Positions 1 to 8,463 are shown, counted from the first letter of the stretch. The stretch is 64,000 nucleotides of DNA from Bacteroidota bacterium (GCA_023391015.1 JAEWBT010000017.1:29304-93303); one strand, 5' to 3'. Made by a program: numbers and translations. Notes: generated from the sequence alone by a model not told the origin.

Positions 1-878
1 ACTACATCGTATTGGCGGCCTTCCTTTCCCCAGCTTTTCAACACATCAAACGCATTGGCGGCCTCGAATTTCACCACATCAGCCAGCCCGTTCAGTTCTG
101 CATTCCTGTTGGCCTGCCGCACGGCGTCTTCCGAAATATCCAACCCCAAAACGCTTTTGGCACCATAGTGCGCGGCGTGGATTTCAAACGTGCCGGTATA
201 AGTAAAGGCGCCCAGCACATCGGCACCGCGAACAATATTCTGAATGGCGCGGCGGTTGTCTTGCTGGTCGAGAAAGTAGCCGGTTTTCTGGCCCGTTTCC
301 AGGTTTACGTGGAAGCGAAGGCCATTTTCGCTGATGATGATATTGGGGTCAAAAGGCGCGGTAAGCGGCCCTTTTTGCTGGGGCAGCCCTTCCAGCGAGC
401 GCACGGGCACATCGTTGCGCTCCATGATGCCGGCAGGTTGAAAGATTTTTTGAAGCGCTTCTACGATGGCCGGTTTCCAAATGTCTATGCCCAGCGCCAG
501 CGTTTGCAGGGAGAAATAATCGCCGAATTTGTCGATGATGAGGGCAGGCAGACCGTCGGCCTCGCCAAAGATGAGGCGGCAGTTTTCGGTGTAGCCCAGC
601 TGCTGCCGGTACTTCCAGGCCGCCTCTATTTTCCGGAAAAAGAAATCGGCGTTGATGTCTTCTGTGCGGTTGCGGGTCAGCAGGCGCACTTCAATCTGAG
701 AAGCCGGGTTGTAATAACCTTTGCCCACGAAAGAGCCGTTGGAGGAAAGTACTTCCACGATGTCGCCGGGCGCGGCATCGCCTTCGCGGGTGTTGATTTC
801 GTTGGAAAAAATCCAGGGATGACCGTTGGCGATGCGGTCGGTAATTTTTTTGCGCAGGAAAAAACGGGCGGCAGTCAT
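1..878 (-). CDS. rlmI: Class I SAM-dependent rRNA methyltransferase, RlmI-like (3' end beyond window)
   Basis: Read on the minus strand from ATG at 878, the frame stays open to the window edge (292 codons seen, C-terminus missing). The start MTAARFFLRKKITDRI and following HPWIFSNEI are typical of the N-terminal PUA domain of the RlmI family. Further on ETGQKTGYFLDQQDNRR and AFTYTGTFEIHAA match the SAM-binding core of 23S rRNA m5C methyltransferases. The family methylates a cytosine of 23S rRNA using S-adenosylmethionine in the cytoplasm. Identity of the exact target base is inferred from family only. The opposite strand is also open here but resembles nothing and is a shadow. Confidence 0.88.
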   Translation of the reverse strand, partial: MTAARFFLRKKITDRIANGHPWIFSNEINTREGDAAPGDIVEVLSSNGSFVGKGYYNPASQIEVRLLTRNRTEDINADFFFRKIEAAWKYRQQLGYTENCRLIFGEADGLPALIIDKFGDYFSLQTLALGIDIWKPAIVEALQKIFQPAGIMERNDVPVRSLEGLPQQKGPLTAPFDPNIIISENGLRFHVNLETGQKTGYFLDQQDNRRAIQNIVRGADVLGAFTYTGTFEIHAAHYGAKSVLGLDISEDAVRQANRNAELNGLADVVKFEAANAFDVLKSWGKEGRQYDV

Positions 879-905
879 GGGGCGCGAAAGTAAGAAGCGC
901 TGCGC

Positions 906-980
906 GTTGGATGCTGACGCTGTTGGAAGCTCTGCGTTGGAGGCATTGCCGTTGGAAATGTTGGAGCCTTCGGCGTTGGA
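906..980. repeat. Degenerate ~15-bp repeat tract (GTTGGA core)
   Basis: GTTGGA recurs at 906, 922, 936, 951, 960 and 975, mostly 14-16 bp apart, in the gap between the divergent methyltransferase and sigma-factor genes. It does not form a convincing reading frame. Function unknown. Confidence 0.6.
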
Positions 981-988
981 TAATATGT

Positions 989-1030
989 TATCCACTATCC
1001 ACTATCGTCTTTTTACTTTTGTCTCTAAAG
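989..1030. repeat. 7-bp-period degenerate tract upstream of the sigma-factor gene
   Basis: The stretch divides into successive heptamers TATCCAC, TATCCAC, TATCGTC, TTTTTAC, TTTTGTC, TCTAAAG. The same kind of heptamer tract occurs before ubiA, dapB and the SNF2 gene in this window, so it is likely a repeat type and not chance low complexity. Confidence 0.55.
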
Positions 1031-1088
1031 GGGCCCAACCCTTTTCCCGCAAAGCGCCGTCTATAAGGGTGCTTAAGCTTCTATTCTT

Positions 1089-1664
1089 TTGTCTATCGCC
1101 TTGACTTATACCGCAACTGCACAGACGAGCGAGTTGGAAGACCTGATTCAGGGCTGCGTTCGTAATGACCGCACGGCTCAGGAAAAGGTTTACCGGCTGT
1201 TCTATGGCCGGTTGATGTCGCTCGTCCGGCAATATATTGATCAGCAGGAAGTCGCCGAGGAAATCCTGAACAACGGCTTTTTACGCGGTTTCCAGAAGAT
1301 TACGCTCTACAATTTCCAAGGCTCTTTTGAAGGCTGGCTCCGCAAAATCGTGTTCCGGGCTGTGTGCGACTATGTAAAAACCGCTGATAAACCAGGTACG
1401 CAGGTGGCACTGACGGAAACCCACGAATACGTGTCGCGGGAAGATGCGAGCCGGCTGGAATACGACGAGCTGATGCAGATGGTTCAGGCGTTGCCCCTGG
1501 CAACGCGCAGCGTTTTTATTATGTATGTGATGGAAGGATTTAATCACCGCGAAATCGGGGAAGCGCTGGGCATTAGTGCCGGCACGTCTAAATGGCACCT
1601 TTCGGAAGGCCGGCGACTGCTTCGGGAACGCATTGAAGGGTTGGATCTTCATTTAAAACAGTAA
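1089..1664 (+). CDS. ECF-type RNA polymerase sigma factor
   Basis: A 191-residue sigma-70 family protein of the extracytoplasmic-function class. Region 2 lies around residues 18-85 (RTAQEKVYRLFYGRLMSLVRQY, then a WLRKIVFRAVCDY helix) and region 4 around 125-182 (LPLATRSVFIMYVMEGF, then HREIGEALGISAGTSKWHLS, the helix-turn-helix that reads the -35 element). No ATG is available; the start is TTG at 1089 or TTG at 1101. The next gene begins 16 bp downstream and encodes a membrane protein with an extracytoplasmic barrel domain, the usual place for an anti-sigma or signal-receiving partner. It would direct transcription of a small regulon; the target genes are unknown. Confidence 0.9.
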   Translation: MSIALTYTATAQTSELEDLIQGCVRNDRTAQEKVYRLFYGRLMSLVRQYIDQQEVAEEILNNGFLRGFQKITLYNFQGSFEGWLRKIVFRAVCDYVKTADKPGTQVALTETHEYVSREDASRLEYDELMQMVQALPLATRSVFIMYVMEGFNHREIGEALGISAGTSKWHLSEGRRLLRERIEGLDLHLKQ

Positions 1665-1680
1665 AAAATTTATCCGCACT

Positions 1681-3414
1681 ATGGATAATAAGAAAATAAG
1701 CATTGATGAGTTGTTCCGGCAGCGGCCCGGCGAGCGCCCCGTTGCGCCACCGCCCGGTGCGTGGTCGCGAATGGAAGGGCTGCTGGATGCCAAGATGCCT
1801 GTGGGCGTAGCGCCTGCGGTGGCGCGACGGCCCTCACGTGGTTGGGCATTCCTGTTGCTGGGCGTGCTGGTGGCGGGGAGCGGCAGCTTTATTTACAACC
1901 AAGCACACCAAAGCAAAACGCCGGTGGTTGGGAATGCTAACACGGTGGTAAATACAACTGCGCCATTTGGTACTCCTGTTCAAACTTCAGCGGCAAAGCC
2001 GCTTGCTAAAACGGTTTCAACGCCACCCAAGCTTTCCAAAAAAACGCCGGAAAACAGCAGGGCCATTGCAGCTGTTACGCCTAAAAAGGGCCAACCGGTT
2101 TCCGGAAAAATTGAGGCTACGCCTGCAATTTCCGGAAATCAAACGGCTCCTTCTCAAAGTGTAAGGCCGCACAGCGTTGAAACGCCTGTGGTGAAACAAA
2201 GCGAGTCGAAGGCACTTGCTGGTTTGAATTTATCCCCAAAAACGCCGGCTCCGATCGCACCCGCAACGCCGGTTGCGATTCCGGAAATTTCCCCAAATCC
2301 AGCGCCTGTAATCGTTCACGAAGCGGTTGCGCCACTGACAGCCGTGGCAAGCCGGTTGAATGCGTTTTTTTCCGGAAAAGTGGTGAATCCGATGGCTGCG
2401 TCGCGGGTTGAGGCCTACCTCGCACAGTGGGCGGCGGGACCGGATGCCCATCCAAAAGCGCAGGGCTGGTCGGCTAAAACACCAAATGGCAGCTTGGTAG
2501 CACAAGGAAATGCTCAAAAAGAGGCTCCAGCACAAAGCGCTATCATTCCGGAAAATCCTCAGACCGGAATTGCTCCAAGCCAAACCCCGATTGTTGCGCA
2601 GGCACCTGCTGCCCAATCGCCCGTGATCGTAACCACAGCTGCTACACCAGAGCAAAAGATAGAGGCGGCTATAGAAGACTTGCAGCAAGCGCGCTTTTCA
2701 TTTGGCTTGCTGGCGGGCATCAACAGCTCGCTGGGCGGTGGCTCCGGTGCGTTGCAGGGATTGCATGCCGGTATGATGGGCATCTTGGCGCTGAGCGAAA
2801 AATGGAGTCTGGGCGCGGAGTTGCGCTATGCCTTCCGGCTGAATAACAGTATGGATTTAAAAGACGATTACTATTCCGGAAAAGTCATCAACGAGGCAAC
2901 CATTAGCCGTAATGGGAAGGCCTACAATGCCGTTCGCTACGAAATCGACTCGATGCTGAGCCGGTATAGTTTCCCATCCTACCAAAGTTTGGAATTGCCG
3001 CTGCAAGTGCGTTATAACCACAACCGGTTCTCCTTTTATGGAGGTCCGAGTGTGGCGTTCCATTTTGCGCCCGCCGTTACCAAAACCAATACCCGCATCG
3101 GCACCATTAGTCGCTTCGATACGCTGGACGCAGCCCTGCCGTTACCCACGCTGCCGTCGCGCGCTTCCGACGTGACGACTGATGATTTTGGCAGCCGTTT
3201 CAGCCTGGGCTATAATGTTGGAGCACAGTACCGCATTATGCCGGCGCTGCACCTGGATCTGCGGCTTTCGCAGGCCTTGTGGGACAATCAACAAGGACGC
3301 AGTGCGGGTTCGCGCCGCGTTTCGGAAACCTACCTGCACATTCCTTCCGTGCAGCTTTCGGTAGGGTATTTCTGGAGCGAGAAAAGCAGCAAAAAAGAAA
3401 AGCCGAAAAAGTAA
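1681..3414 (+). CDS. Membrane-anchored protein with C-terminal outer-membrane beta-barrel domain, sigma-factor partner
   Basis: 577 residues. A short basic cytoplasmic head (1-52, with MDNKKISIDELFRQRPGE) is followed by one transmembrane helix at about 54-72 and a long Pro/Thr/Ala/Ser-rich low-complexity linker (80-330). The C-terminal ~230 residues (from RFSFGLLAGINSSLGG) look like the porin-family/OMP_b-brl beta-barrel domain, ending in alternating aromatic strands. It directly follows an ECF sigma factor, an arrangement common in Bacteroidota, so the cytoplasmic head may bind the sigma factor; that is inference. A single chain spanning inner membrane, periplasm and barrel is odd. A hairpin terminator follows at 3436-3465. 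Confidence 0.75.
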   Translation: MDNKKISIDELFRQRPGERPVAPPPGAWSRMEGLLDAKMPVGVAPAVARRPSRGWAFLLLGVLVAGSGSFIYNQAHQSKTPVVGNANTVVNTTAPFGTPVQTSAAKPLAKTVSTPPKLSKKTPENSRAIAAVTPKKGQPVSGKIEATPAISGNQTAPSQSVRPHSVETPVVKQSESKALAGLNLSPKTPAPIAPATPVAIPEISPNPAPVIVHEAVAPLTAVASRLNAFFSGKVVNPMAASRVEAYLAQWAAGPDAHPKAQGWSAKTPNGSLVAQGNAQKEAPAQSAIIPENPQTGIAPSQTPIVAQAPAAQSPVIVTTAATPEQKIEAAIEDLQQARFSFGLLAGINSSLGGGSGALQGLHAGMMGILALSEKWSLGAELRYAFRLNNSMDLKDDYYSGKVINEATISRNGKAYNAVRYEIDSMLSRYSFPSYQSLELPLQVRYNHNRFSFYGGPSVAFHFAPAVTKTNTRIGTISRFDTLDAALPLPTLPSRASDVTTDDFGSRFSLGYNVGAQYRIMPALHLDLRLSQALWDNQQGRSAGSRRVSETYLHIPSVQLSVGYFWSEKSSKKEKPKK

Positions 3415-3435
3415 GAAGTTGGTTAGAAAAAGAAG

Positions 3436-3465
3436 ATGCGCCGGTTCAAAGCCGGCGCATTTTTG
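3436..3465 (+). terminator. Rho-independent terminator after the sigma/barrel pair
   Basis: A perfect 9-bp stem ATGCGCCGG / CCGGCGCAT with a 7-base loop is followed by a T-run, 22 bp after the stop codon at 3414. Confidence 0.8.
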
Positions 3466-3595
3466 GCTTAATATGGGGCCTGATTTCCGGAAATAGATTA
3501 CTTTGGCAGGCAGATTTAAAACCCTTAGACCCCTTGTAAGCGTTGTTGGCAAGGTTGTAGTAAATACGTGATTATCTTTCTTAAGTAAAGCTTTT

Positions 3596-4072
3596 ATGTT
3601 CTCCCGGTTTCTTTCCTTTCTCTGTATCGCTGCGCTCTTTGGATTCTCGGCATGTAAATCATCTAAAAAACCACTTGCGCTCAACGAAAAAGTGCTTTCC
3701 TCGCCCGCTGGCTCGCCTATCTGGTATGCCAATGATAATATCCTGAGTAAAGGCAAAAAAGGGATTGTTCTCTACAGCAATCCAACTTTATTCCGGGCCA
3801 ATAGCAGCAGCACAAGTGCCGGCGCTTACGGTTTGCGCTTTTCGCCTACTACATTGCTGGAAATGACCCGTTTCCCGGCGATGGATACTACGCTGGATAT
3901 GGCAGTGGTAAAACCGGAGGCTGTGAACGCACCCTATTATTTTGTATCCGCCAAAGGCCGTCGGACGCTTGGCATCTGGCAGCCGGATGGTTACCGGATT
4001 TATCTGGTTCACCGCTTTATTGCTTTTAAAGACAAAAGCGGCTACATCGTAGAGTTTATCCAACTTCAATAG
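3596..4072 (+). CDS. Lipoprotein of unknown function
   Basis: 158 residues. The N-terminus MFSRFLSFLCIAALFGFSAC is a lipoprotein signal peptide with lipobox FSAC, so the mature protein starts at Cys20 and is membrane-anchored. The rest has no motif I recognise; it contains a short aromatic C-terminal half (IWQPDGYRIYLVHRFIAF). It is monocistronic, bounded by terminators on both sides. Confidence 0.7.
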   Translation: MFSRFLSFLCIAALFGFSACKSSKKPLALNEKVLSSPAGSPIWYANDNILSKGKKGIVLYSNPTLFRANSSSTSAGAYGLRFSPTTLLEMTRFPAMDTTLDMAVVKPEAVNAPYYFVSAKGRRTLGIWQPDGYRIYLVHRFIAFKDKSGYIVEFIQLQ

Positions 4073-4082
4073 CACCCAAAAA

Positions 4083-4109
4083 AGCACCGCTGCAAACGGT
4101 GCTTTTTTT
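4083..4109 (+). terminator. Rho-independent terminator after the lipoprotein gene
   Basis: Stem AGCACCG / CGGTGCT with a 7-base loop, then TTTTTTT. It begins 11 bp after the stop at 4072. Confidence 0.88.
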
Positions 4110-4213
4110 GTGAGAATATTTTCTGGAAATATATGTTCTGGAACAGAGGCTAGCGGGCTTCTTTTTGCTTTTCTCCCAAAATCTGTGCGAAAAACCGGCT
4201 GAATTTAAAAAGC

Positions 4214-4795
4214 TCAAATTCCAATATTGCTCCGGAAAATTTTGACTGCAATGGCCAGCAAAATCACCCCGAAAAATTTCCGCACTACGGCAATGCCGTT
4301 TGGCCCCAGCCAGCGCTCTAAAGTACTGAGCGAGCGCAGTGCGATGTAAACAATCACTAGGTTAATCAGAATACCGAGGATAATATTATAAACGTGAACC
4401 GTGGCGCGGAACGACATAATCGTTGTCAGTGTGCCGCTACCCGCGATAATGGGGAAGGCAATGGGAACGATATTTCCGGAACGGGTGGCGGTGTCGGCGC
4501 GAAACAGGTCATGACCCAGCACCATTTCCAGCGCGAGCAGAAAAATCACAATCGACCCGGCGATGGCAAAAGAGCTGATGTCGATGCCCATAAAGCCCAG
4601 CACTTTGTCGCCCACAATCAAAAACAAAATCATCAGCATGCCGGAAACCAAAGTGGCCATGCCGGCATGGATATCGCCCATCTTGCTTCGAAGCGAAATG
4701 AGGATGGGCACGGAGCCCAGAATGTCAATAACGGCCAGCAGCGTGAGTGTCACGGTGAGCAATGGGCCAAGGGCGATGTTTTCGAGTCCGTCCAT
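4214..4795 (-). CDS. MarC family integral membrane protein
   Basis: 193 residues with about six hydrophobic helices and the MarC/YhgN pattern: LTLLAVIDILGSVPILISLR at the N-terminus, FAIAGSIVIFLLALEM in the middle and a conserved IAFPIIAGSGTLTTIM loop. Members sit in the inner membrane; transport of small solutes (NAAT family) has been proposed but the substrate is not established. It is divergent to pepT, and a TAATTTTG element lies only 4 bp before the start, suggesting a nearly leaderless mRNA. Confidence 0.88.
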   Translation of the reverse strand: MDGLENIALGPLLTVTLTLLAVIDILGSVPILISLRSKMGDIHAGMATLVSGMLMILFLIVGDKVLGFMGIDISSFAIAGSIVIFLLALEMVLGHDLFRADTATRSGNIVPIAFPIIAGSGTLTTIMSFRATVHVYNIILGILINLVIVYIALRSLSTLERWLGPNGIAVVRKFFGVILLAIAVKIFRSNIGI

Positions 4796-4799
4796 ACGG

Positions 4800-4807
4800 C
4801 AAAATTA
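4800..4807 (-). promoter_or_regulatory. Putative -7 element of marC-like gene
   Basis: On the minus strand the octamer is TAATTTTG, matching the Bacteroidota consensus TAnnTTTG, 4 bp upstream of the ATG at 4795. Confidence 0.5.
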
Positions 4808-4823
4808 GCCCGTCTGAAAGCCG

Positions 4824-4831
4824 TAAATTTG
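4824..4831 (+). promoter_or_regulatory. Putative -7 element of pepT
   Basis: TAAATTTG matches TAnnTTTG and lies 21 bp before the pepT ATG at 4853. It sits back to back with the minus-strand element at 4800-4807. Confidence 0.5.
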
Positions 4832-4852
4832 CGCCGTTCCTAAAAATCTCTG

Positions 4853-6106
4853 ATGGCTTTACCAAAATATAACTCCCGCGTGGCCGAACGGCTGATGCGT
4901 TATGCGCAGATTGATACCCAGAGCGACCCGGCGTCCGAAACCCAGCCATCCACCGAAAAGCAAAAAAACCTCAGCCGATTGCTGGTGGAGGAACTGAAAG
5001 AATTGGGTATTGCGGATGCCGAACTGGATGAAAACGGTTATGTGTATGCTACTATTGCGGTGAGCGAAGGGGTAGATGCACCCACGGTTTGCTTTTGTGC
5101 GCATGTAGACACCTCGCCCGACAGCAGCGGCAAAGATGTAAAGCCCATCGTCCATAAAAATTATCAGGGTCAGGATCTGGTATTGCCGGACGACAACTCC
5201 ATCGTTATCACCACTGAGAACCACCCGTATTTAAAAGAGCGCATCGGCGACGACATTATCACCGCTTCCGGAAAAACGCTTCTCGGAGCCGACGACAAAG
5301 CGGGCGTAGCGGTAATTATGGACGCAGCGGCCTACCTGATGGAAAACCCGGAATCCAAGCGCTGCAACATCCGGATTTTATTTACCCCCGATGAGGAAAT
5401 TGGCCGGGGCGTAGCGGCTGTAAACATGGAAAAGCTGGGGGCTGATTTTGGCTACACGCTGGACGGCGGCGAGCGCGGCCATCTGGAAGGGGAAACCTTT
5501 TCTGCTGATGCCGTAACGGTAACGTTTTACGGCGTTTCGGCACACCCCGGCTACGCGAAGGGCAAGCTGGTGAGTGCCATCAAAGCGGCAGCGCACTTTA
5601 TAGATGCCCTGCCCAAAAATGACTGGAGTCCGGAAACCACCGAAGGCTACGAAGGTTTTGTGCACCCGACCGGTATTTCCGGAACGATTGAAAAAGCGAC
5701 CGTGAGCTTTATCATCCGCGATTTTGACACCGAAGGACTGCTGCAACACGAAGCAAAGCTGCAGGAAATCCTGGCCGAAAGCGTGAAAGCGTTTCCCGGC
5801 TGCACCGCCGATTTTGAAGTGCAGGAGCAATACCGCAATATGAAAACGGTTCTGGACGAGCAGCCACACGTAATGGATTTTGCCGAAAAAGCGTACCGGA
5901 AAGCCGGGTTGGAACCCGTGCGTATGAATGTTCGCGGCGGCACAGATGGCAGTCGGCTGTCGTTTATGGGATTGCCGTGCCCCAACATCTTCACTGGCGA
6001 AATGGGTATCCATTCCCGTCAGGAATACGTGAGTATTCAGGATATGGAAAAAGCAGTGGAAGTGTGCGTGAACCTCGCAGCGCTGGTGGCCGAAGAAGGC
6101 CGGTAA
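4853..6106 (+). CDS. pepT: Peptidase T (tripeptide aminopeptidase)
   Basis: 417 residues, the normal length of the M20B zinc peptidase PepT, which removes the N-terminal residue from tripeptides in the cytoplasm. Seen in order: RLMRYAQIDTQSD start, the metal site AHVDTSPD near residue 83, LLGADDKAGVAV with the bridging Asp, TPDEEIGRGV with the catalytic Glu pair, TLDGGERG, and the C-terminal RGGTDGSRLSFMGLPCPN followed by the last metal ligand in GEMGIHSRQEYV. It is followed 25 bp later by a DUF1573 gene on the same strand. Confidence 0.95.
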   Translation: MALPKYNSRVAERLMRYAQIDTQSDPASETQPSTEKQKNLSRLLVEELKELGIADAELDENGYVYATIAVSEGVDAPTVCFCAHVDTSPDSSGKDVKPIVHKNYQGQDLVLPDDNSIVITTENHPYLKERIGDDIITASGKTLLGADDKAGVAVIMDAAAYLMENPESKRCNIRILFTPDEEIGRGVAAVNMEKLGADFGYTLDGGERGHLEGETFSADAVTVTFYGVSAHPGYAKGKLVSAIKAAAHFIDALPKNDWSPETTEGYEGFVHPTGISGTIEKATVSFIIRDFDTEGLLQHEAKLQEILAESVKAFPGCTADFEVQEQYRNMKTVLDEQPHVMDFAEKAYRKAGLEPVRMNVRGGTDGSRLSFMGLPCPNIFTGEMGIHSRQEYVSIQDMEKAVEVCVNLAALVAEEGR

Positions 6107-6131
6107 GTATTTGTAAACCAAAAAGAAAATC

Positions 6132-6617
6132 ATGAAGAAACCCAATCCTTTACACACCGTTTTGCTGGCCCTGGCCGCCTTGTCGCTGGTGGTCATTGCG
6201 GTGATAGAAGTTTCCGGTGTCAGCACCACAGCACTTTTCAACAAGCGCGACCCGAAGGCAGAAGCCCTTGCCGCCAGGCCGGTTGAAACCCCCAGAACCG
6301 TTATTGTGTTTGATGAAGTTTTTCATTCTTTCGGAAAAGTTCAGAATGGCGAAACCGTATCGCATGTATTCCGTTTTCAAAACATCGGCGATAAGCCCTT
6401 GATTATTACAAAGGTGGAAGCCGGTTGTGGCTGTACGGCACCTTCTTATCCGACCGAGCCGGTAGCACCCGGCCAATCCGGCGAGATTACCGTTGCTTTC
6501 AACAGCACTAACCGCGCTGGCTTTCAGGAGAAAAGCGTTACCGTTTTCAGCAATGCCGCGGACCGGGAAATCAAGTTGAGCTTTGATGCCGATGTGAGCC
6601 CGGATGTGTATCAGTAG
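6132..6617 (+). CDS. DUF1573 domain protein, exported
   Basis: 161 residues. An N-terminal hydrophobic helix (about 8-26) serves as signal or anchor. Residues 60-155 carry the DUF1573 immunoglobulin-like fold with its hallmarks FGKVQNGETVSHVFRFQN, the GCGCTAP cysteine loop and PGQSGEITVAFNS. The family is very common in Bacteroidota envelopes; molecular role is not known. Confidence 0.85.
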   Translation: MKKPNPLHTVLLALAALSLVVIAVIEVSGVSTTALFNKRDPKAEALAARPVETPRTVIVFDEVFHSFGKVQNGETVSHVFRFQNIGDKPLIITKVEAGCGCTAPSYPTEPVAPGQSGEITVAFNSTNRAGFQEKSVTVFSNAADREIKLSFDADVSPDVYQ

Positions 6618-6695
6618 TTGTGGAGAAGGGTTGAGAAGGTTTACTTCCTTTCCAAAAAGCGCTTTTTTGGATATGGATTTCATAAGCCTCCGCGC

Positions 6696-6730
6696 CATTC
6701 CCTTTTATCTTTTGTCTTTGGTCTCAGGTT
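6696..6730. repeat. 7-bp-period tract upstream of ubiA
   Basis: Successive heptamers CATTCCC, TTTTATC, TTTTGTC, TTTGGTC, TCAGGTT end 6 bp before the TTG start of ubiA. The inner three are variants of the heptamer found upstream of the SNF2 gene on the other strand. Confidence 0.55.
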
Positions 6731-6736
6731 GTTGCC

Positions 6737-7588
6737 TTGAAAAACTACCTTTCCCTCATAAAATTCAGCCACACCATCTTTGCCTTGCCGTTTGCAGCGG
6801 TGGGTTTTGTATTGGGTGTAAAAGCGGCTGGGCGTGGCGTGCCGGTGCAGACCCTGATTGCGGTTGTGTTGTGCATGGTATTCGCCCGCAGCGCTGCAAT
6901 GGCGTTTAACCGCTATCTGGACCGGCGCTTTGACGCCCTCAATCCGCGCACGGCTACCCGCGAAATTCCGGCAGGGGTGATTTCGCCCCGCAGTGCTCTG
7001 TTGTTTACCATCGTCAGCAGCGCGCTTTTTGTGGCGACCACATGGCTGATCAACCCGTTGTGTTTTGCGTTGTCGTTTGTGGCGCTTGCCGTGATTCTGT
7101 TTTACAGCTACACCAAGCGGTTCACGCCCTTGTGCCATTTGGTTCTGGGCGTCGGACTGGCGCTGGCCCCGATCGGGGCTTACCTCGCGGTGACGGGCAC
7201 ATTCGCGGTGCTGCCCATCTTGCTTTCGGCGGCGGTTTTCTGCTGGGTTTCCGGTTTTGATGTTATCTATGCCTTGCAGGACGAATCCTTCGACCGGGAG
7301 CATGGCCTGCACTCCATTCCGGAATCGCTGGGCGGAAAAAATGCCTTGCTCGTTTCCCGGTTGTTGCACTTTTGCGCAGCGGCCCTCATTATCGCTGTGG
7401 GGCTTTATGGCCACTTGCATCCGGTGTACTGGGCGGCGGCAGCAGTGTTTATCGGGCTTTTGCTCTACCAGCAAAGCATTGTATCACCCACGGATTTATC
7501 GCGCGTCAATCTGGCGTTCGGAACGACCAACGGCGTGGCGAGTGTGTTGTTTGCAGTGGGGGCGATAGGTGCACTGTTGTTGGGGTAA
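6737..7588 (+). CDS. ubiA: UbiA-type polyprenyltransferase (menaquinone pathway)
   Basis: 283 residues with 8-9 transmembrane helices. Both Mg-diphosphate motifs are present: N58-R-Y-L-D62-R-R-F-D66 and D175-V-I-Y-A-L-Q-D182 with D186. The enzyme attaches a polyprenyl chain to an aromatic ring in the inner membrane. In Bacteroidota, which make menaquinone, this is probably the prenylation step of menaquinone synthesis (MenA or MqnP role) and not ubiquinone; that is inference. The start is TTG at 6737, chosen because the first helix begins directly after it (MKNYLSLIKFSHTIFALPF). Confidence 0.88.
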   Translation: MKNYLSLIKFSHTIFALPFAAVGFVLGVKAAGRGVPVQTLIAVVLCMVFARSAAMAFNRYLDRRFDALNPRTATREIPAGVISPRSALLFTIVSSALFVATTWLINPLCFALSFVALAVILFYSYTKRFTPLCHLVLGVGLALAPIGAYLAVTGTFAVLPILLSAAVFCWVSGFDVIYALQDESFDREHGLHSIPESLGGKNALLVSRLLHFCAAALIIAVGLYGHLHPVYWAAAAVFIGLLLYQQSIVSPTDLSRVNLAFGTTNGVASVLFAVGAIGALLLG

Positions 7589-7612
7589 GAAAGAATTTAG
7601 GTTTTAGGTCCC

Positions 7613-7640
7613 GTAGAGACAAGGCATGCCTTGTCTCTAC
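7613..7640. repeat. 28-bp perfect palindrome, copy 1
   Basis: Arms GTAGAGAC / GTCTCTAC enclose inner triplets AAG / CTT and the centre GCATGC, with no loop or mismatch. A second copy at 20609 keeps arms and centre but has GTT / AAC instead. Confidence 0.85.
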
Positions 7641-7661
7641 ATAGCCCAGGATTATAATGGA

Positions 7662-7717
7662 GTTTGGTTTTTGTCTTCTGGATTCTGGTTTTTAAACTTT
7701 GGGTTTTGAATTTTTCA
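7662..7717. repeat. 7-bp-period tract upstream of dapB
   Basis: Eight heptamers run up to 3 bp before the dapB ATG: GTTTGGT, TTTTGTC, TTCTGGA, TTCTGGT, TTTTAAA, CTTTGGG, TTTTGAA, TTTTTCA. They share a T-rich head but drift in sequence. The tract keeps a reading frame open upstream of dapB, which would wrongly lengthen the gene. Confidence 0.6.
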
Positions 7718-7720
7718 AGC

Positions 7721-8434
7721 ATGAACATCGCACTCGTCGGCTACGGCAAAATGGGAAAGGCCATAGAACGCATTGCCCACACCCGTGGCCATAACATCCT
7801 GTTTCGCATCACCCACGAGAACCGTGACCTGCTTCAAAGTCCGGAATTTTCCGGAATGGATGTTGTCATTGAGTTTACCGGACCGACGTCGGCAAAGGAA
7901 AACGTAATCGCCTGCCTTCAAAGAGGATTGCCGGTGGTTTCCGGAAGTACGGGTTGGAACGAGGCCCTGCCGGAAGCCGAAAAAGTGTGCAAGGAAGCCA
8001 ATGCGGCTTTTCTCCATAGTTCCAACTTCAGCGTCGGGGTGCAGTTGTTTTTTCTCCTCAACCAAAAGCTGGCACAACTGATGGCGACGCATCCGGAATA
8101 CCACCTTTCCATCACCGAAACGCACCACACCGAGAAAAAAGACGCGCCGAGCGGAACGGCAGTAACGCTGGCGAATGGCATTCTGGAAAGCCATTCTGCC
8201 TACAATACCTGGCACCTTGGAACTGAAACGCAGGCGGGATCTATTCCCGTAGAAGCTTTGCGGATTTCCGGCGTTCCCGGCACCCATACCGTCCGCTACG
8301 ATTCCGAAATCGACACCCTTGAAATCACGCATACCGCTCACAGCCGCGACGGCTTTGCTCTGGGGGCAGTATTAGCTGCCGAATTTATTTCCGGAAAAAA
8401 AGGTGTGTTTTCCATGCAGGATGTGTTGGGGTAG
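7721..8434 (+). CDS. dapB: 4-hydroxy-tetrahydrodipicolinate reductase
   Basis: 237 residues from the ATG at 7721. DapB reduces the cyclic product of DapA with NAD(P)H in the lysine/diaminopimelate pathway, needed for peptidoglycan. The nucleotide loop is VGYGKMGKA at 6-14; EFTGPTS and VSGSTGW are the second cofactor loop. The active-site segment ETHHTEKKDAPSGTA holds the catalytic His135/His136 and Lys139. The frame extends upstream to 7664 but that part is heptamer repeat; MNIALVGYGKMG is the normal start. Confidence 0.95.
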   Translation: MNIALVGYGKMGKAIERIAHTRGHNILFRITHENRDLLQSPEFSGMDVVIEFTGPTSAKENVIACLQRGLPVVSGSTGWNEALPEAEKVCKEANAAFLHSSNFSVGVQLFFLLNQKLAQLMATHPEYHLSITETHHTEKKDAPSGTAVTLANGILESHSAYNTWHLGTETQAGSIPVEALRISGVPGTHTVRYDSEIDTLEITHTAHSRDGFALGAVLAAEFISGKKGVFSMQDVLG

Positions 8435-8463
8435 AAAAGCCGGAAGAAGTATGCCATTTTAAA

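Noticed and set aside
12..893. Long plus-strand open frame of 293 codons
   Set aside because: It is antisense to the RlmI-like gene, whose minus-strand translation shows clear family motifs.
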